Below are positions 35,499 to 45,891 of a stretch of 64,000 bases of DNA, in pieces; position 1 is the stretch's first letter; each line of letters opens with the position of its first letter. The DNA is from an uncultured Burkholderiales bacterium (GTDB taxonomy: Bacteria > Pseudomonadota > Gammaproteobacteria > Burkholderiales > Burkholderiaceae_C), in assembly GCA_903871545.1 (NCBI GenBank), contig CAIQHG010000049.1, forward strand, positions 1-64,000, read 5' to 3'. The notes below the pieces were generated by a model. That model had not been told where the DNA came from. It saw only the letters and a program-made list of their open reading frames with translations, and did no database searches. A program made the translations under genes and the position numbers.

Positions 35499-35902
35499 AA
35501 CTAAATCTAACGGAAAGCCAGTGGAAAGATCTTTTAAAAGAAAAAAAAGCCGAACCTCTAGCTTTCGAAGTAACCAGGAAAGCAGCTACTGAGCGCCCTT
35601 ACACGGGGAAATACGCAGACTTTTGGGAAAAAGGCAACTATAAATGCATCTGCTGCGGAGAGAAATTATTCGACTCAGAAACCAAGTTCGATGCAGGCTG
35701 CGGATGGCCTAGTTTTTTTCTAGCTTCGCCAGACTCTCCAGTTCTATCCAAAATCGATAAAAGTCACGGAATGACACGCACTGAATCCATATGCGGTAAC
35801 TGCGGTGCTCATCTTGGACATCTGTTTGATGATGGCCCAAAACCCACTGGGCAAAGATACTGCATGAATTCAGCCTCTCTTGAATTTGAACCTAAGGAAT
35901 AA
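35495..35902 (+). CDS. msrB: Peptide-methionine (R)-S-oxide reductase
   Basis: A 135-residue enzyme from ATG 35495 (a TTG at 35486 adds three residues but has no support). The zinc site is CICCGEKLF and [12 protein letters not shown]. The catalytic Cys lies in [12 protein letters not shown]. It reduces methionine-R-sulfoxide in proteins with thioredoxin. The start codon overlaps the selO stop by 4 bp. SelO plus MsrB in one coupled pair suggests a joint role in redox repair, which is an inference. Confidence 0.95.
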   Translation: MKLNLTESQWKDLLKEKKAEPLAFEVTRKAATERPYTGKYADFWEKGNYKCICCGEKLFDSETKFDAGCGWPSFFLASPDSPVLSKIDKSHGMTRTESICGNCGAHLGHLFDDGPKPTGQRYCMNSASLEFEPKE

Positions 35903-35922
35903 TCGACCCCTCGATTATTTGC
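35898..35922 (+). terminator. Hairpin after msrB, possible terminator
   Basis: AATAATCGA-CCCC-TCGATTATT is a perfect 9-bp stem with a 4-nt loop. The 5' arm contains the msrB stop codon. The following T-run is short (TTTG), so it may attenuate rather than end transcription before yciB. Confidence 0.45.
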
Positions 35923-35977
35923 AATACGTTAAGCTAGACGTAGTTCTTTTCTGAAATCCAAAAAAAATATTTTTACT

Positions 35978-36583
35978 ATGAAACTTTTTGTCGAATTTTT
36001 CCCTATCGTCATATTCTTTATTGCTTTCAAGGTCTTTGATATTTACGTGGCTACGGCTGTGGCGATTGGAGTAACTTTATTACAGATCGCCTATCTAAAG
36101 AAAGTACACGGCAAAGTAGAGATCATGCAGTGGGTTAGCTTAGGAGTGATTGTGATTTTTGGCGGAGCTACTTTACTTTTTCACGACAACACCTTTATCA
36201 AGTGGAAACCCACCGCCCTTTACTGGTTAATGGGCGCCTCACTCTTAGCAGGAAAATATATTTTCAAACGAAATCTCTTAAAAACATTCATGAAAGATCA
36301 ACTAAGCTTGCCTGAACACGCCTGGGGGGTTCTCTTATGGAGTTGGGTCATCTTTTTAAGTGTCATGGGATGCTTAAATATTTATGTCGCTTCTAACTAT
36401 GATTTAGATACTTGGGTTAACTTTAAATTATTTGGGGGCATCGGTCTAATGTTAGTTTTCGCAATTATTCAAGGCCTTTATCTGAGCCGTTTTATAAAGG
36501 AGGAAGAACCTCCTCAAAAAAGCATGAATGACCCAATAAAAGCCGACAGCTCTGCCGTTTCAACAGACACAAAAATTCTATGA
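35978..36583 (+). CDS. yciB: Inner membrane-spanning protein YciB (septation protein A)
   Basis: A 201-residue protein with five to six membrane helices. KLFVEFFPIVIFFIAFKVFDI, shortened here to the opening KLFVEFFPIV, and GATLLFHDNTFIKWKPTALYW, of which the core is FIKWKPTALYW, are YciB signatures. The family supports envelope integrity and cell division in enterobacteria and is needed for Shigella septation. It overlaps bolA by 4 bp (ATGA). The last 25 residues are a charged tail. Confidence 0.94.
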   Translation: MKLFVEFFPIVIFFIAFKVFDIYVATAVAIGVTLLQIAYLKKVHGKVEIMQWVSLGVIVIFGGATLLFHDNTFIKWKPTALYWLMGASLLAGKYIFKRNLLKTFMKDQLSLPEHAWGVLLWSWVIFLSVMGCLNIYVASNYDLDTWVNFKLFGGIGLMLVFAIIQGLYLSRFIKEEEPPQKSMNDPIKADSSAVSTDTKIL

Positions 36584-36873
36584 GCGCGTCTTCAACTCAA
36601 TTAGAGCAAAAACTCAGAAGCGACCTTCAGCCTGATTTTTTAGAGGTCATTGATGAAAGCGCTCAGCACGCAGGACACGCAGGCGTTCAAGAGATGCAGG
36701 CATCAGGTGCCCCCCATTTAGACCAAGGAGCTCACGGGACCCACTTTCGTATAAAAATTTCCTCCAAAGCATTTGAAAACCTCACCCGAGTCTCAAAACA
36801 CAGACTCATTTATGCGTCCCTACAAAATTTCATTGACGCGGGAGTCCATGCAATAGCCATTGAATTGGTTTAA
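36580..36873 (+). CDS. bolA: BolA-family protein
   Basis: A 97-residue BolA-fold protein. It has HAGHAGV near the centre and THFRIKISSKAFENLTRVSKHR, of which the core is FENLTRVSKHRLIY, matching the conserved R-V-x-R-H-R-x-[IV]-Y region with small changes. A 20-residue Gln/Gly/His-rich insert follows the first His motif. BolA proteins pair with monothiol glutaredoxins through a shared Fe-S cluster and can also bind DNA. It overlaps yciB by 4 bp. Confidence 0.88.
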   Translation: MSASSTQLEQKLRSDLQPDFLEVIDESAQHAGHAGVQEMQASGAPHLDQGAHGTHFRIKISSKAFENLTRVSKHRLIYASLQNFIDAGVHAIAIELV

Positions 36874-37073
36874 TCTCATCGTCGCTTTGAGAGTTTCATG
36901 CTTAAATTTCCCCTTTAAACCCGTTCCAAAACACATTAATTTTCTGTGTCTATAATATAGGAATTAGTTATTGAGGAACTGTATATTAGGGCGCTCACGC
37001 ACTGAATTTAATCTACCTTTCTTATTTCTAAAAAAGTTTCTAAATCTCCACTTTTGTTTACTTGAACCTATCT

Positions 37074-37868
37074 ATGAAACTATTAAAACTGCAAAAATCA
37101 CTGCGCTGCATATTAATTTTGTCCGCTGTCTCCATTGGCATCAACTCGTTTGCTCAAAACATTGCGATCGTAAACGGTAAAGCAGTACCCAAATCGCGCG
37201 CCGAGGCTTTGTCTCAACAACTCATTCGTTCTGGACGCCCTGTTACGCCTGAGGTAGAGGGTCAAATTAAAGAAGAGGTCATTGCTCGCGAGATTTTTAT
37301 GCAAGAAGCACAAAAACTTGGACTAGATTCTTCACCAGATTTTAAAGATCAAATGGAGTTGGCTCGTCAAACAATTATGATTCGTGAATTGTTCATGCAA
37401 TTCCAAACTAAGAATCCAGTCACTGATGAAGAAATAAAAGCTGAATACGATAAATTTATTGCCGCAAATTCTGGCAAAGAATATCACGCAAGACACATAC
37501 TTGTAGAAAAAGAGGACCAAGCCAAATCCATCATCGCCTCCTTGAAAAAGGGAGCTAAATTTGAAGATATTGCGAAAAAGCAATCCAAAGATCCTGGTTC
37601 AGGCGCAAAAGGTGGGGATCTTGATTGGGCCGCACCCACTAACTTTGTAAAAGAATTCTCCGATGCAATGGTAGCTTTGAAAAAGGGCCAAACAACTGAG
37701 CAACCTGTTAAAACACAATTTGGCTTTCACATCATCCGATTAGAAGATGTTAGAGAAGCTCAAGTCCCTAAATTCGAAGACGTGAAACCCCAAATTTCTC
37801 AGCAACTTCAACAACTCAAAATGAATAACTATCAACAAGATTTGCGGTCAAAGGCAAAGATCGAGTAA
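37074..37868 (+). CDS. Periplasmic peptidyl-prolyl isomerase (parvulin/SurA type)
   Basis: A 264-residue exported isomerase. ATG 37074 gives a proper signal peptide (MKLLKLQKSLRC, hydrophobic core ILILSAVSIG, cleavage after SFAQ); a TTG 12 bp upstream adds only four residues. The parvulin domain spans about residues 133-235: HARHILVEKEDQAKSII, then SKDPGSGAKGGDLDW and QFGFHIIRLED. Flanking helices resemble SurA/PpiC chaperones. It helps to fold periplasmic and outer-membrane proteins. It follows bolA after 200 bp and ends at a strong terminator. Confidence 0.93.
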   Translation: MKLLKLQKSLRCILILSAVSIGINSFAQNIAIVNGKAVPKSRAEALSQQLIRSGRPVTPEVEGQIKEEVIAREIFMQEAQKLGLDSSPDFKDQMELARQTIMIRELFMQFQTKNPVTDEEIKAEYDKFIAANSGKEYHARHILVEKEDQAKSIIASLKKGAKFEDIAKKQSKDPGSGAKGGDLDWAAPTNFVKEFSDAMVALKKGQTTEQPVKTQFGFHIIRLEDVREAQVPKFEDVKPQISQQLQQLKMNNYQQDLRSKAKIE

Positions 37869-37900
37869 TTTTAAGAAAAATTACACACTGAACCCCTCAG

Positions 37901-37936
37901 AAATCCGCCTCAATTAATGTTGAGGCGGATTTTTTG
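37901..37936 (+). terminator. Intrinsic terminator of the ppiC transcript
   Basis: AAATCCGCCTCAA (37901-37913), a 6-nt loop, then the perfect complement ending at 37932 and a T-run. A 13-bp stem without mismatch, lying between convergent ppiC and purL. Read from the minus strand the T-run is short, so it serves mainly ppiC but may also help end purL. Confidence 0.85.
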
Positions 37937-37949
37937 TATCAACGCTTTT

Positions 37950-40900
37950 TTAATTGACCCAGAACCGAGCATTGCGCCATATTTCAAACCAAGGGCTTAG
38001 CGATTTCAAGCCACCCGTTTGCTTAAGATCGGTCCAACTCATTTGAGCGTTGCGAAAAACTCTCTCCGGATGTGGCATCAGGGCCGTAAATCTTCCGTCT
38101 TGCGTTGTAACTCCAGTCAACCCTTTAGAACTTCCGTTGGGATTAAGTGGGTAAACCTCTGTTGGTAAACCGCAATCATCTACAAAGCGCATACATTGGG
38201 CTACTTGATCACGATTTCCCTGGAGGGAAAAGTTAGCGTATCCCTCTCCATGGGACACCACAATGGGCAATCTGATACCTTGCATTCCATTAAAGAAAAG
38301 ACTTGGACTGGGGGTTACCTCAACCATACTCAATCTGGCCTCGAATCTCTCGCTTTGATTCGCAGTGAACCGAGGCCAGTTTTGAGCGCCAGGAATAATT
38401 TGCGATAATTCCGCAAACATTTGACAGCCGTTACACACACCTAATGCGAACGTATCGGCGCGGTTAAAGAAGGCACTAAATTCATCAGCTAATTTAGGGT
38501 TAAATAATATACTTCTAGCCCATCCAACGCCAGCACCTAATGTATCTCCGTAACTAAACCCTCCACAAGCCACTAAACCGCAAAAATCTTTTAAGCTCAC
38601 ACGTGAATTTTGTAAATCCGTCATGTGAACGTCCACGCTCTCAAAACCTGCTAAGGCAAACGCGTATGCCATCTCGACGTGGGAGTTAACGCCTTGCTCA
38701 CGCAAAATGGCAACTTTTGGTTTTGAAAATAGCAAAGATGCAGTTTGATTGGTTTTAGAACTCTCCTCAAATGTTTTCGTTAGAAAAACATGCAGCTCAG
38801 GCATTTGTGGGTCCATCTTTTTCGCGTGCTCTGCATCAGCGCATTCAGGGTTGTCTCTGCTTTTGCAAATGCGCCAACTCACGCTATCCCAAACTTGAAA
38901 TAAGTCGTCTATTTTTGCAGTGTAAATTTCTTTTGCATCGCGCCATACGCTAATTTGACCCACGCCGGCTTTAAGGGTCGGTGCACTTGGGTTGAGGGGC
39001 CTCGTCTTTCCTATGCAGTGCGTGTTTGAGGACAACCCATGATTGCGAAGAGTTTGTAGTACCTGGTCTCTGTGCTTTGTTAAAACTTGAATAACGACGC
39101 CGATTTCTTCGTTGAAAAGGGCTTTTAAAGTATCCTCATCACGCCTAAAGCTTACCTGTGAGGCCCAGTTTTTAGCATCCCCGTGGTCTGCAAAGCTGTT
39201 GTCTATTCCGTTGCCCTTGGTTATTAAAAGGTCCACATTAAGGGCTACACCTACCTGACCAGCAAACGCCATCTCACAAACACAAGCCATCAAACCGCCA
39301 TCACTGCGGTCATGATATGCCAAAATCATGCCTTGCTTGCGTAAATCATTGATGGCTTCAACCAAAGCTTTGAGCTTGACCGGATCATCCAAGTCAGGTA
39401 CTTCTTCCCCAATTTGATTTAAACATAAAGATAAAACACTCGCCCCCATCCTATTTTGAGAGGCTCCTAGATCAATCAAAATAAGAGTTGTATCAATTGA
39501 GTCCCTATCAAGTTGAGGGGTTAGCACCCCATCTACTGAGTCAAGGGTCGCGAATGCACTGATTACTAGGCTAACTGGAGAGACTACTTTTTGAGGAACA
39601 TCTTTTTCGTTGCTCCACTGAGTGCGCATTGACAAGCTGTCTTTACCCACAGGAATTGATATCCCCAAAGAGGGACAGAGCTCCATCCCCACTGCTTTCA
39701 CCGTGTCATAGAGCGCCGCGTCCTCACCCTCCTCGCCGCAGGCGGCCATCCAATTGGCTGAGAGCTTGACACGCTCTAACTCAATTGGAGCAAGCAAAAG
39801 ATTGGTTATTGCCTCTGCAACTGCCATTCTCCCAGAGGCCGGGGGATTTAAAACAGCCAGCGGGGATCTCTCCCCCATACTCATCGCTTCTCCACCAAGC
39901 CCCCTAAAGTCAGCCAATGTGACTGCGCAATCTGAAACTGGAATTTGCCAAGGTCCGATCATTTGGTCTCGGTGCGTAAGCCCCCCAACGCTGCGGTCTC
40001 CGATAGTGATCAAAAATCTTTTTGAGGCAACTGTAGGATGACTGAGGACTTTGATAACTGCGTCAGACAGACTAATAGATAAGTCCAAAGCTTTGCCCTT
40101 GCGCGCAATTCTTTTGACGTCCTTGTGTAATTTTGGGGTCTTACCAAGCAACACATTTAAGGGCATATCAACTGGGCGCTGAGCAGCGGGATGAGCAGCG
40201 GGATGAGCAGGGGGCTGATTCAGGGAATTATCAACAAGCTCGTCTTGAGCACTTGCGTCCTCTACAACGAGTTGAGTTAATTCAGTAGCAATACCCACTA
40301 CGCCAAAAGGGCACCTCTCGAGTTGACAAAAAAACTCAAATAGCGGCCTAGAGACCGGATCAATCGCCAAAACGTAGCGTTCTTGAGACTCATTGCACCA
40401 AATCTCTTTTGGCGCCATCCCAGACTCTTCCACTGGGACGTCTTTTAGATAAAATTTTGCGCCTTGTCCAGCATCGTTCACCAGCTCAGGAAATGCGTTA
40501 GACAAACCTCCTGCGCCCACATCGTGTATTGCCAAAATAGGATTTTCTAGACCAAGGGCAACGCAGTGATTTATTACCTCTTGAGCTCGGCGTTCAATTT
40601 CCGGATTATCTCGCTGTACCGAATTAAAGTCTAAATCCACTGCGTTTGTACCGCTCGCCATTGAGCTGGCTGCGCCTCCACCAATTCCGATTCGCATCCC
40701 GCCTCCCCCTAATTGGATCAGCAGTGAACCAGGCTTAAATTTAATTTTGTGCGTCAAACGGGAATCTATTTGACCCAAACCACCCGCGATCATGATGGGC
40801 TTGTGGTAACCCCAACGAAGATGATTGTGAGTCAACTCAAACTCTCTAAAGTAGCCACCTAGATTGGGGCGGCCAAATTCATTGTTAAATCCTGCTGCAC

Positions 40901-42092
40901 CAAGGGGCCCCTCAATCATTATTTGAAGTGGACTGGCCATATGAGCAGGTCTGGCATCAGTTTGAGCGTACGATAAATTTTTGGGATCCCCCCATAACTC
41001 AGATACCGTGAATCCACACAAACCGGCCTTTGGTCTTGCTCCTCGACCGGTTGCGCCCTCATCCCTTATTTCTCCACCAGACCCAGTCGCAGCCCCTGAG
41101 TAAGGAGATATGGCGGTTGGATGGTTGTGGGTTTCTACTTTCATTAAGATGTGGTTTAAGGCCTCAACACTTGCATAGGGCCGGTGAGCCGATTGGGCGC
41201 TTTGTTGTTTTGCCTCAAATCGTTCAACGACTTGGCCTTGCATCACAGCAGCATTGTCAGAATAGGCAACGACAGTAAATTCAGGATGCAATTTGTGCGT
41301 GTTACGGATCATAGAGAACATGGATTGGGCCTGGGGCTGTCCGTCAATAACAAATGAGGCGTTGAATATCTTATGCCGACAGTGCTCAGAGTTGGCTTGT
41401 GCAAACATCAAAAGCTCAACATCGGTCGGGTTTCGTTTGAGGACTAAAAATGCCTCCACCAAATAATCGATCTCATCGGGAGCAAGGGCAAGACCTTGCT
41501 CTTGATTTGCAAATTCCAAAGCCTGCTTACCACTACCCAAAATATCAACCGTGTTCATGGCTGTCGCTTTGAGGGAGCCAAAGAGTTGGGCAATTGTGTT
41601 TTCGCTCAAATGAACCGACTCTGTCATTCGGTCATGGAGCTGAGCGGCTAAAGTCAATAAATCATCTGAGCTTAAACTTGCCCCTTTGGCGGTCGTAAAC
41701 TCATAATGAACAACTCTTTCTATCCGGATAAGATTAAAGCCGCAATTATGAGCAATATCTGTTGCCTTTGATGACCAAGGAGAAATAGTCCCCAACCTTG
41801 GGCTCACCCAAATTGAGTTGCTCAGCGTTGTTTGAACTGAGGAACTGACTGATTTAGATTTGAAAGCAGTTTCAGCGGAGGCAGAAGTTTTTGCGCCTGC
41901 AGGCAACAAAAGTGATTCGATTCTAAAAATTGCGTCCGGACCCAACTCCTCATTGCTGCTAACCCAGTGAACAAAATGGGCATCAAGTTTGGTAAGACTA
42001 GGAACAACACTTTTTAGGCGCTCAAGCACTTGAGCTTGCCTGAAGAGGCTTAGTACCTTGCCGCCCCTAAACTTTTTAAATATAGATGTCAC
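37950..42092 (-). CDS. purL: Phosphoribosylformylglycinamidine synthase (large, fused form)
   Basis: A 1380-residue enzyme of the proteobacterial single-chain type. The N-terminus [16 protein letters not shown], the PurS-like region, the AIR-synthase-like domains ([36 protein letters not shown]) and the class I amidotransferase (GVCNGCQMF, with catalytic Cys at about residue 1220; HPERVFRN) are all present. It makes FGAM from FGAR, glutamine and ATP in purine synthesis. It is about 50 residues longer than I expect for the family, partly because of a small insert coded by a 12-bp repeat (40181-40210). Confidence 0.97.
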   Translation of the reverse strand: MTSIFKKFRGGKVLSLFRQAQVLERLKSVVPSLTKLDAHFVHWVSSNEELGPDAIFRIESLLLPAGAKTSASAETAFKSKSVSSSVQTTLSNSIWVSPRLGTISPWSSKATDIAHNCGFNLIRIERVVHYEFTTAKGASLSSDDLLTLAAQLHDRMTESVHLSENTIAQLFGSLKATAMNTVDILGSGKQALEFANQEQGLALAPDEIDYLVEAFLVLKRNPTDVELLMFAQANSEHCRHKIFNASFVIDGQPQAQSMFSMIRNTHKLHPEFTVVAYSDNAAVMQGQVVERFEAKQQSAQSAHRPYASVEALNHILMKVETHNHPTAISPYSGAATGSGGEIRDEGATGRGARPKAGLCGFTVSELWGDPKNLSYAQTDARPAHMASPLQIMIEGPLGAAGFNNEFGRPNLGGYFREFELTHNHLRWGYHKPIMIAGGLGQIDSRLTHKIKFKPGSLLIQLGGGGMRIGIGGGAASSMASGTNAVDLDFNSVQRDNPEIERRAQEVINHCVALGLENPILAIHDVGAGGLSNAFPELVNDAGQGAKFYLKDVPVEESGMAPKEIWCNESQERYVLAIDPVSRPLFEFFCQLERCPFGVVGIATELTQLVVEDASAQDELVDNSLNQPPAHPAAHPAAQRPVDMPLNVLLGKTPKLHKDVKRIARKGKALDLSISLSDAVIKVLSHPTVASKRFLITIGDRSVGGLTHRDQMIGPWQIPVSDCAVTLADFRGLGGEAMSMGERSPLAVLNPPASGRMAVAEAITNLLLAPIELERVKLSANWMAACGEEGEDAALYDTVKAVGMELCPSLGISIPVGKDSLSMRTQWSNEKDVPQKVVSPVSLVISAFATLDSVDGVLTPQLDRDSIDTTLILIDLGASQNRMGASVLSLCLNQIGEEVPDLDDPVKLKALVEAINDLRKQGMILAYHDRSDGGLMACVCEMAFAGQVGVALNVDLLITKGNGIDNSFADHGDAKNWASQVSFRRDEDTLKALFNEEIGVVIQVLTKHRDQVLQTLRNHGLSSNTHCIGKTRPLNPSAPTLKAGVGQISVWRDAKEIYTAKIDDLFQVWDSVSWRICKSRDNPECADAEHAKKMDPQMPELHVFLTKTFEESSKTNQTASLLFSKPKVAILREQGVNSHVEMAYAFALAGFESVDVHMTDLQNSRVSLKDFCGLVACGGFSYGDTLGAGVGWARSILFNPKLADEFSAFFNRADTFALGVCNGCQMFAELSQIIPGAQNWPRFTANQSERFEARLSMVEVTPSPSLFFNGMQGIRLPIVVSHGEGYANFSLQGNRDQVAQCMRFVDDCGLPTEVYPLNPNGSSKGLTGVTTQDGRFTALMPHPERVFRNAQMSWTDLKQTGGLKSLSPWFEIWRNARFWVN
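40181..40214. repeat. 12-bp tandem repeat inside purL
   Basis: GAGCAGCGGGAT occurs twice in direct succession (40181-40192 and 40193-40204), followed by a third, partial copy (GAGCAGGGGG). On the coding strand it gives the residues [11 protein letters not shown] between two conserved domains. The unit is a multiple of three, so copy-number change would keep the frame. Confidence 0.75.
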
Positions 42093-42153
42093 AGGTAAAC
42101 TTTTTAAATATCTGCATTAAGGGTTAAAGAGTAAAGGGATTTAGGTCAAGAAA

Positions 42154-42324
42154 ATGGAATTTAATCTTTGGAGCAAAAACGGAGGATACAAATTTAACGA
42201 TCAGCACGGGGTGCTGGTTGCCAGCACGGCTTTGAGGTTTCCCGACTGCTTATTTTCAAACATAAACATCGCCTTCACAGCCATTTTAGCGGGAGGAAAG
42301 TCTAAGTTTCCTGAGATAATATAG
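42154..42324 (+). CDS. Possible 56-residue ORF before map
   Basis: This ORF lies in the 235-bp gap 42093-42327 and ends with TAG three bases before the map ATG. It would encode MEFNLWSKNGGYKFNDQHGV, then a mildly hydrophobic stretch, ending GGKSKFPEII. The nearest Shine-Dalgarno candidate, TAGGT at 42142-42146, is weak. I recognise no family. It could be a leader peptide coupled to map or simply open sequence; nothing decisive separates the two. Confidence 0.25.
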   Translation: MEFNLWSKNGGYKFNDQHGVLVASTALRFPDCLFSNINIAFTAILAGGKSKFPEII

Positions 42325-42327
42325 ATT

Positions 42328-43140
42328 ATGACTATTTCTATTAAAAACGAAGAAGATATTGAGGGAATGCGGGTGGCCTGCAGGTTGGCCTCCGAGGTGC
42401 TCGATTATCTTGGGCCACACGTTAAGGCTGGTATAACGACCAATGAGCTCGATAAACTGGCTCACGACTATATTACCCAGGTACAACAAGCCATTCCCGC
42501 TCCTTTAAACTACACCCCTGCTGGCTATAAGCCCTATCCAAAGTCAATTTGCACCTCTATAAATCACCAGGTCTGTCATGGGATCCCCAATGATAAACCA
42601 CTCAAAAAAGCAGATATCGTAAATATTGACATCACAGTGATCAAAAATGGCTGGCACGGAGATACCAGTCGCATGTTCTTAATCGGCGAGTCCTCCATAG
42701 CGGCTAAACGTCTTTGTCAAATCACGTTTGATGCAATGTGGCTGGGGATCCTGCAAGTTAAGCCAGGAGCTAGACTGGGTGACATTGGACATGCTATTCA
42801 AAAATACGCTGAGAACTTGGGTTGCTCTGTGGTGAGGGAATTTTGCGGACACGGCATTGGAAAAGTGTTTCATGAAGAACCCCAAGTACTGCACTACGGC
42901 AAACCTGGCACCATGGATGAACTTGTACCGGGTATGACATTCACTATTGAGCCCATGATTAATGCAGGCAAAAGAGAGATCAAAGAGTTAGGGGACGGCT
43001 GGACTATTGTGACCAGAGATCATTCCTTATCGGCACAATGGGAACATACGGTGTTGGTCACTAAAACTGGATTTGAAGTGCTTACACTGTCTTCGGGCAG
43101 TCCACCCCTGCCAGAGTTCGTAGTGACTACGGTTTGCTAA
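42328..43140 (+). CDS. map: Methionine aminopeptidase, type I
   Basis: A 270-residue enzyme. The metal ligands are in VNIDITVIKNGWHGDTSRMF (two Asp), EFCGHGIGKVFHEEP (His), GMTFTIEPMIN (Glu) and QWEHTVLVT (Glu). It removes the initiator Met from nascent proteins after deformylation by Def. It is followed 12 bp later by glnD, an arrangement common in proteobacteria. Confidence 0.96.
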   Translation: MTISIKNEEDIEGMRVACRLASEVLDYLGPHVKAGITTNELDKLAHDYITQVQQAIPAPLNYTPAGYKPYPKSICTSINHQVCHGIPNDKPLKKADIVNIDITVIKNGWHGDTSRMFLIGESSIAAKRLCQITFDAMWLGILQVKPGARLGDIGHAIQKYAENLGCSVVREFCGHGIGKVFHEEPQVLHYGKPGTMDELVPGMTFTIEPMINAGKREIKELGDGWTIVTRDHSLSAQWEHTVLVTKTGFEVLTLSSGSPPLPEFVVTTVC

Positions 43141-43152
43141 CACACAATCTGC

Positions 43153-45795
43153 ATGATCAATTCTGCAAAGGCCTTGAGCTTTAAACAAAAAAAAACTGAG
43201 CTATTAAAACTCTGGGAAACACCCGCTCAAATTCAATCAGCGCGGCAAGTCAAAAGGAGTCTGGGAATACTTTGCCACCTGGCAGACCAAACTTTAATAG
43301 AGCTGTGGGAGCTGGCAAAACTAGACTCTTTGTTTGTTTTAATTGCAGTGGGAGGATACGGTCGAGGTGAGTTGTTTCCTTACTCTGATGTAGATGTACT
43401 GGTACTAATACCCAACAACTGCAATCTAGACGAAAATTTAGAATTGAAAGAGGGACTAGAAAAGTTTATTGGTTTTTGCTGGGATACAGGGCTTGAGATT
43501 GGCTCAAGCGTCAGAAGTTTAGATGAGTGCATTGACGAATCGATTCGAGACATCACCATCCAAACAGCAATGCTTGAGTCTCGTTTTTTGACGGGTAACG
43601 AGCTTCTTTATAAAGATTTCTGTAAACAATTCGGAGCAAATTTAGAGCCGATCACTTTTTACAATAACAAAATATTTGAGATGCAGCAAAGGCATAACAA
43701 ATATCAAAATACGCCCTACTCCCTAGAGCCCAATTGCAAGGAATCCCCTGGAGGACTTAGAGACCTGCAGCTAATCATGTGGCTAGCAAAGGCAGCCAAT
43801 TTAGCCACAAATTGGAAGGAGCTTGCTCAAGCCGGCGTTGCTACTCCCCTTGAAGCTAGACAAATTAAGCGCAACGAAGAATTACTTTCTCTAATCAGGT
43901 TTCGCCTGCACTTGGCTGCCAAAAGGCGGGAAGACCGACTTGTTTTTGATCTTCAAACTAAAGTGGCAATAGACTTGAGTTTAGGCAAAAAACAACCTCC
44001 CACTCAATCAAGCGCCTTTGACGAGATTAATTTTGCCCGATCCGCCAGTGAAGATTTAATGAAACGTTATTACTGGGCTGCAAAGGCGGTCTGTCAGCTT
44101 AACAAGATACTTCTTCTCAATATTGAGGAAAAACTATTCAGCTCGCAAAACACCTTTGATCCCAAACCCATTGATCAGCACTTCTCTGACAAAGCAGGAA
44201 TGCTTGAAGTCATCGACGATGAAATTTACTTTAAAGATTCTCACCAAATTTTGAGAACCTTTTTGGTGTATCAAACCACACCAGGAATCAAAGGACTTTC
44301 AGTAAAAACACTTCGCGCCTTATTTAATGCCCGCAGCCTGATGGATTCTAATTTTAGACACGATCCGATCAACCGGGCAACGTTTATGCGTATTTTGGAG
44401 GAACCAAGAGGTATCACCCATGCAGTGCGCCTCATGAATGAGAACTCCGTTTTGGGGCGTTATTTGTGGGCATTTAGACGAATTGTCGGGCAGATGCAAC
44501 ACGATTTGTTTCACGTTTATACAGTTGATCAGCACATATTGATGGTGCTTAGAAATGTTCGGCGTTTCTTTATTCCCGAGCACGCTCATGAATACCCCCT
44601 TTGTTCACAGCTAGCTGCTGGCTGGGATAAGCCCTGGATTTTGTATATAGCTGCCCTTTTCCATGACATTGCCAAGGGAAGAGGCGGGGATCACTCCGAA
44701 CTTGGTGCCATTGAGGCGGTTCACTTTTGCAAAGCTCACGGTATCAAAAAAGAAGATACGGATTTGGTCGTATTTTTAGTGAATGAACATCTCACCATGA
44801 GCCGAATAGCTCAGAAATCAGATTTGAGCGATCAAGAGGTGATCCAAGAATTTGCTGAAAAAATCGGTACCGAACGCTACCTTACTGCCCTATATCTTTT
44901 AACTGTTGCAGATATTAGGGGTACGAGCCCCAAAGTCTGGAACGCGTGGAAAGGTAAGTTATTGGAGGACCTATTTAAAACTACAGCTAGGGCTTTGGGG
45001 GGCAGCGCGCCCGATCCAGATGCAGTTGTGGAGTCCTCAAAACGTCAAGCCCTTCAGATGCTATCTTTGTACGGTTTGCCTCCCCAATCTCATCAAGATA
45101 TTTGGGGAACTCTGGATTTGAGCTACTTTATGCGCCATGAGGCAAGTGAGATCGCATGGCACACCAGGCAAATTATTCGCGCCAACATGGGGGCTAAACT
45201 AAGCGAAAGTCAACTTAGCGTAACCGTTCGCGCAAGACTGTCCCCACTTGGAGAGGGGCTCCAGGTAATGGTTTACACACCCGATCAGCCTGATTTATTT
45301 GCCCGTATTTGTGGATTTTTTGAACAATCACAATTTAGCATTTTGGATGCAAAAATTCACACGGCAAAAAACGGTTACGCCTTAGATACGTTTCAAGTAG
45401 TCACCTCTGACTCCGTAACGCATTACAAAGAGCTTGTATCAAGTGTTGAAATTGGTTTGGCTCAGACTATACAACTTGAGTCTCCTCTTCCAGGCCCCAG
45501 CCGAGGAAGACTCTCTAGAAGGGTTAAACATTTTCCTGTAGCACCAAGGGTCACCCTACTCCCGGATGAGCGTGCTCAGCACTGGGTGCTCAGCGTATCT
45601 GCAAGCGATAAAGTGGGGTTGCTATTTAACATCGCTAGAATATTAGCTAAGCATCAGATCAATTTAAAGCTTGCAAAAATTACTACTTTGGGAGAAAGGG
45701 TAGAAGATATTTTCTTAATCGATGGGCCCGCACTCCAAGAAAACAAATCCCAACTAGAAATTGAGACCGAACTTTTGGAGGCGGCGTCAACTTGA
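43153..45795 (+). CDS. glnD: Bifunctional PII uridylyltransferase / uridylyl-removing enzyme
   Basis: An 880-residue nitrogen sensor. The nucleotidyltransferase site is GGYGRGELFPYSDVDVLVL (about residues 64-82). The HD hydrolase site is LFHDIAKGRGGDHSELG (about residue 500). Two ACT domains follow, at about 700-780 and 810-880 (VMVYTPDQPDLFARICGFF; LSVSASDKVGLLFNIARIL). It modifies PII with UMP when glutamine is low and removes it when glutamine is high. Complete; the stop overlaps the ribosome site of the following small gene. Confidence 0.97.
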   Translation: MINSAKALSFKQKKTELLKLWETPAQIQSARQVKRSLGILCHLADQTLIELWELAKLDSLFVLIAVGGYGRGELFPYSDVDVLVLIPNNCNLDENLELKEGLEKFIGFCWDTGLEIGSSVRSLDECIDESIRDITIQTAMLESRFLTGNELLYKDFCKQFGANLEPITFYNNKIFEMQQRHNKYQNTPYSLEPNCKESPGGLRDLQLIMWLAKAANLATNWKELAQAGVATPLEARQIKRNEELLSLIRFRLHLAAKRREDRLVFDLQTKVAIDLSLGKKQPPTQSSAFDEINFARSASEDLMKRYYWAAKAVCQLNKILLLNIEEKLFSSQNTFDPKPIDQHFSDKAGMLEVIDDEIYFKDSHQILRTFLVYQTTPGIKGLSVKTLRALFNARSLMDSNFRHDPINRATFMRILEEPRGITHAVRLMNENSVLGRYLWAFRRIVGQMQHDLFHVYTVDQHILMVLRNVRRFFIPEHAHEYPLCSQLAAGWDKPWILYIAALFHDIAKGRGGDHSELGAIEAVHFCKAHGIKKEDTDLVVFLVNEHLTMSRIAQKSDLSDQEVIQEFAEKIGTERYLTALYLLTVADIRGTSPKVWNAWKGKLLEDLFKTTARALGGSAPDPDAVVESSKRQALQMLSLYGLPPQSHQDIWGTLDLSYFMRHEASEIAWHTRQIIRANMGAKLSESQLSVTVRARLSPLGEGLQVMVYTPDQPDLFARICGFFEQSQFSILDAKIHTAKNGYALDTFQVVTSDSVTHYKELVSSVEIGLAQTIQLESPLPGPSRGRLSRRVKHFPVAPRVTLLPDERAQHWVLSVSASDKVGLLFNIARILAKHQINLKLAKITTLGERVEDIFLIDGPALQENKSQLEIETELLEAAST

Positions 45796-45891
45796 GGGAC
45801 ACAATTGAAACGCTCAATGTTCCAAATAACTAGTATTACAATTGTTTTATCAGCATTTAAAGCAATAATCACTCTCAAACTTAATCACAAC

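Noticed and set aside
39754-40041. 95-residue plus-strand ORF inside purL
   Set aside because: It is the shadow of a strongly conserved purL region on the other strand.
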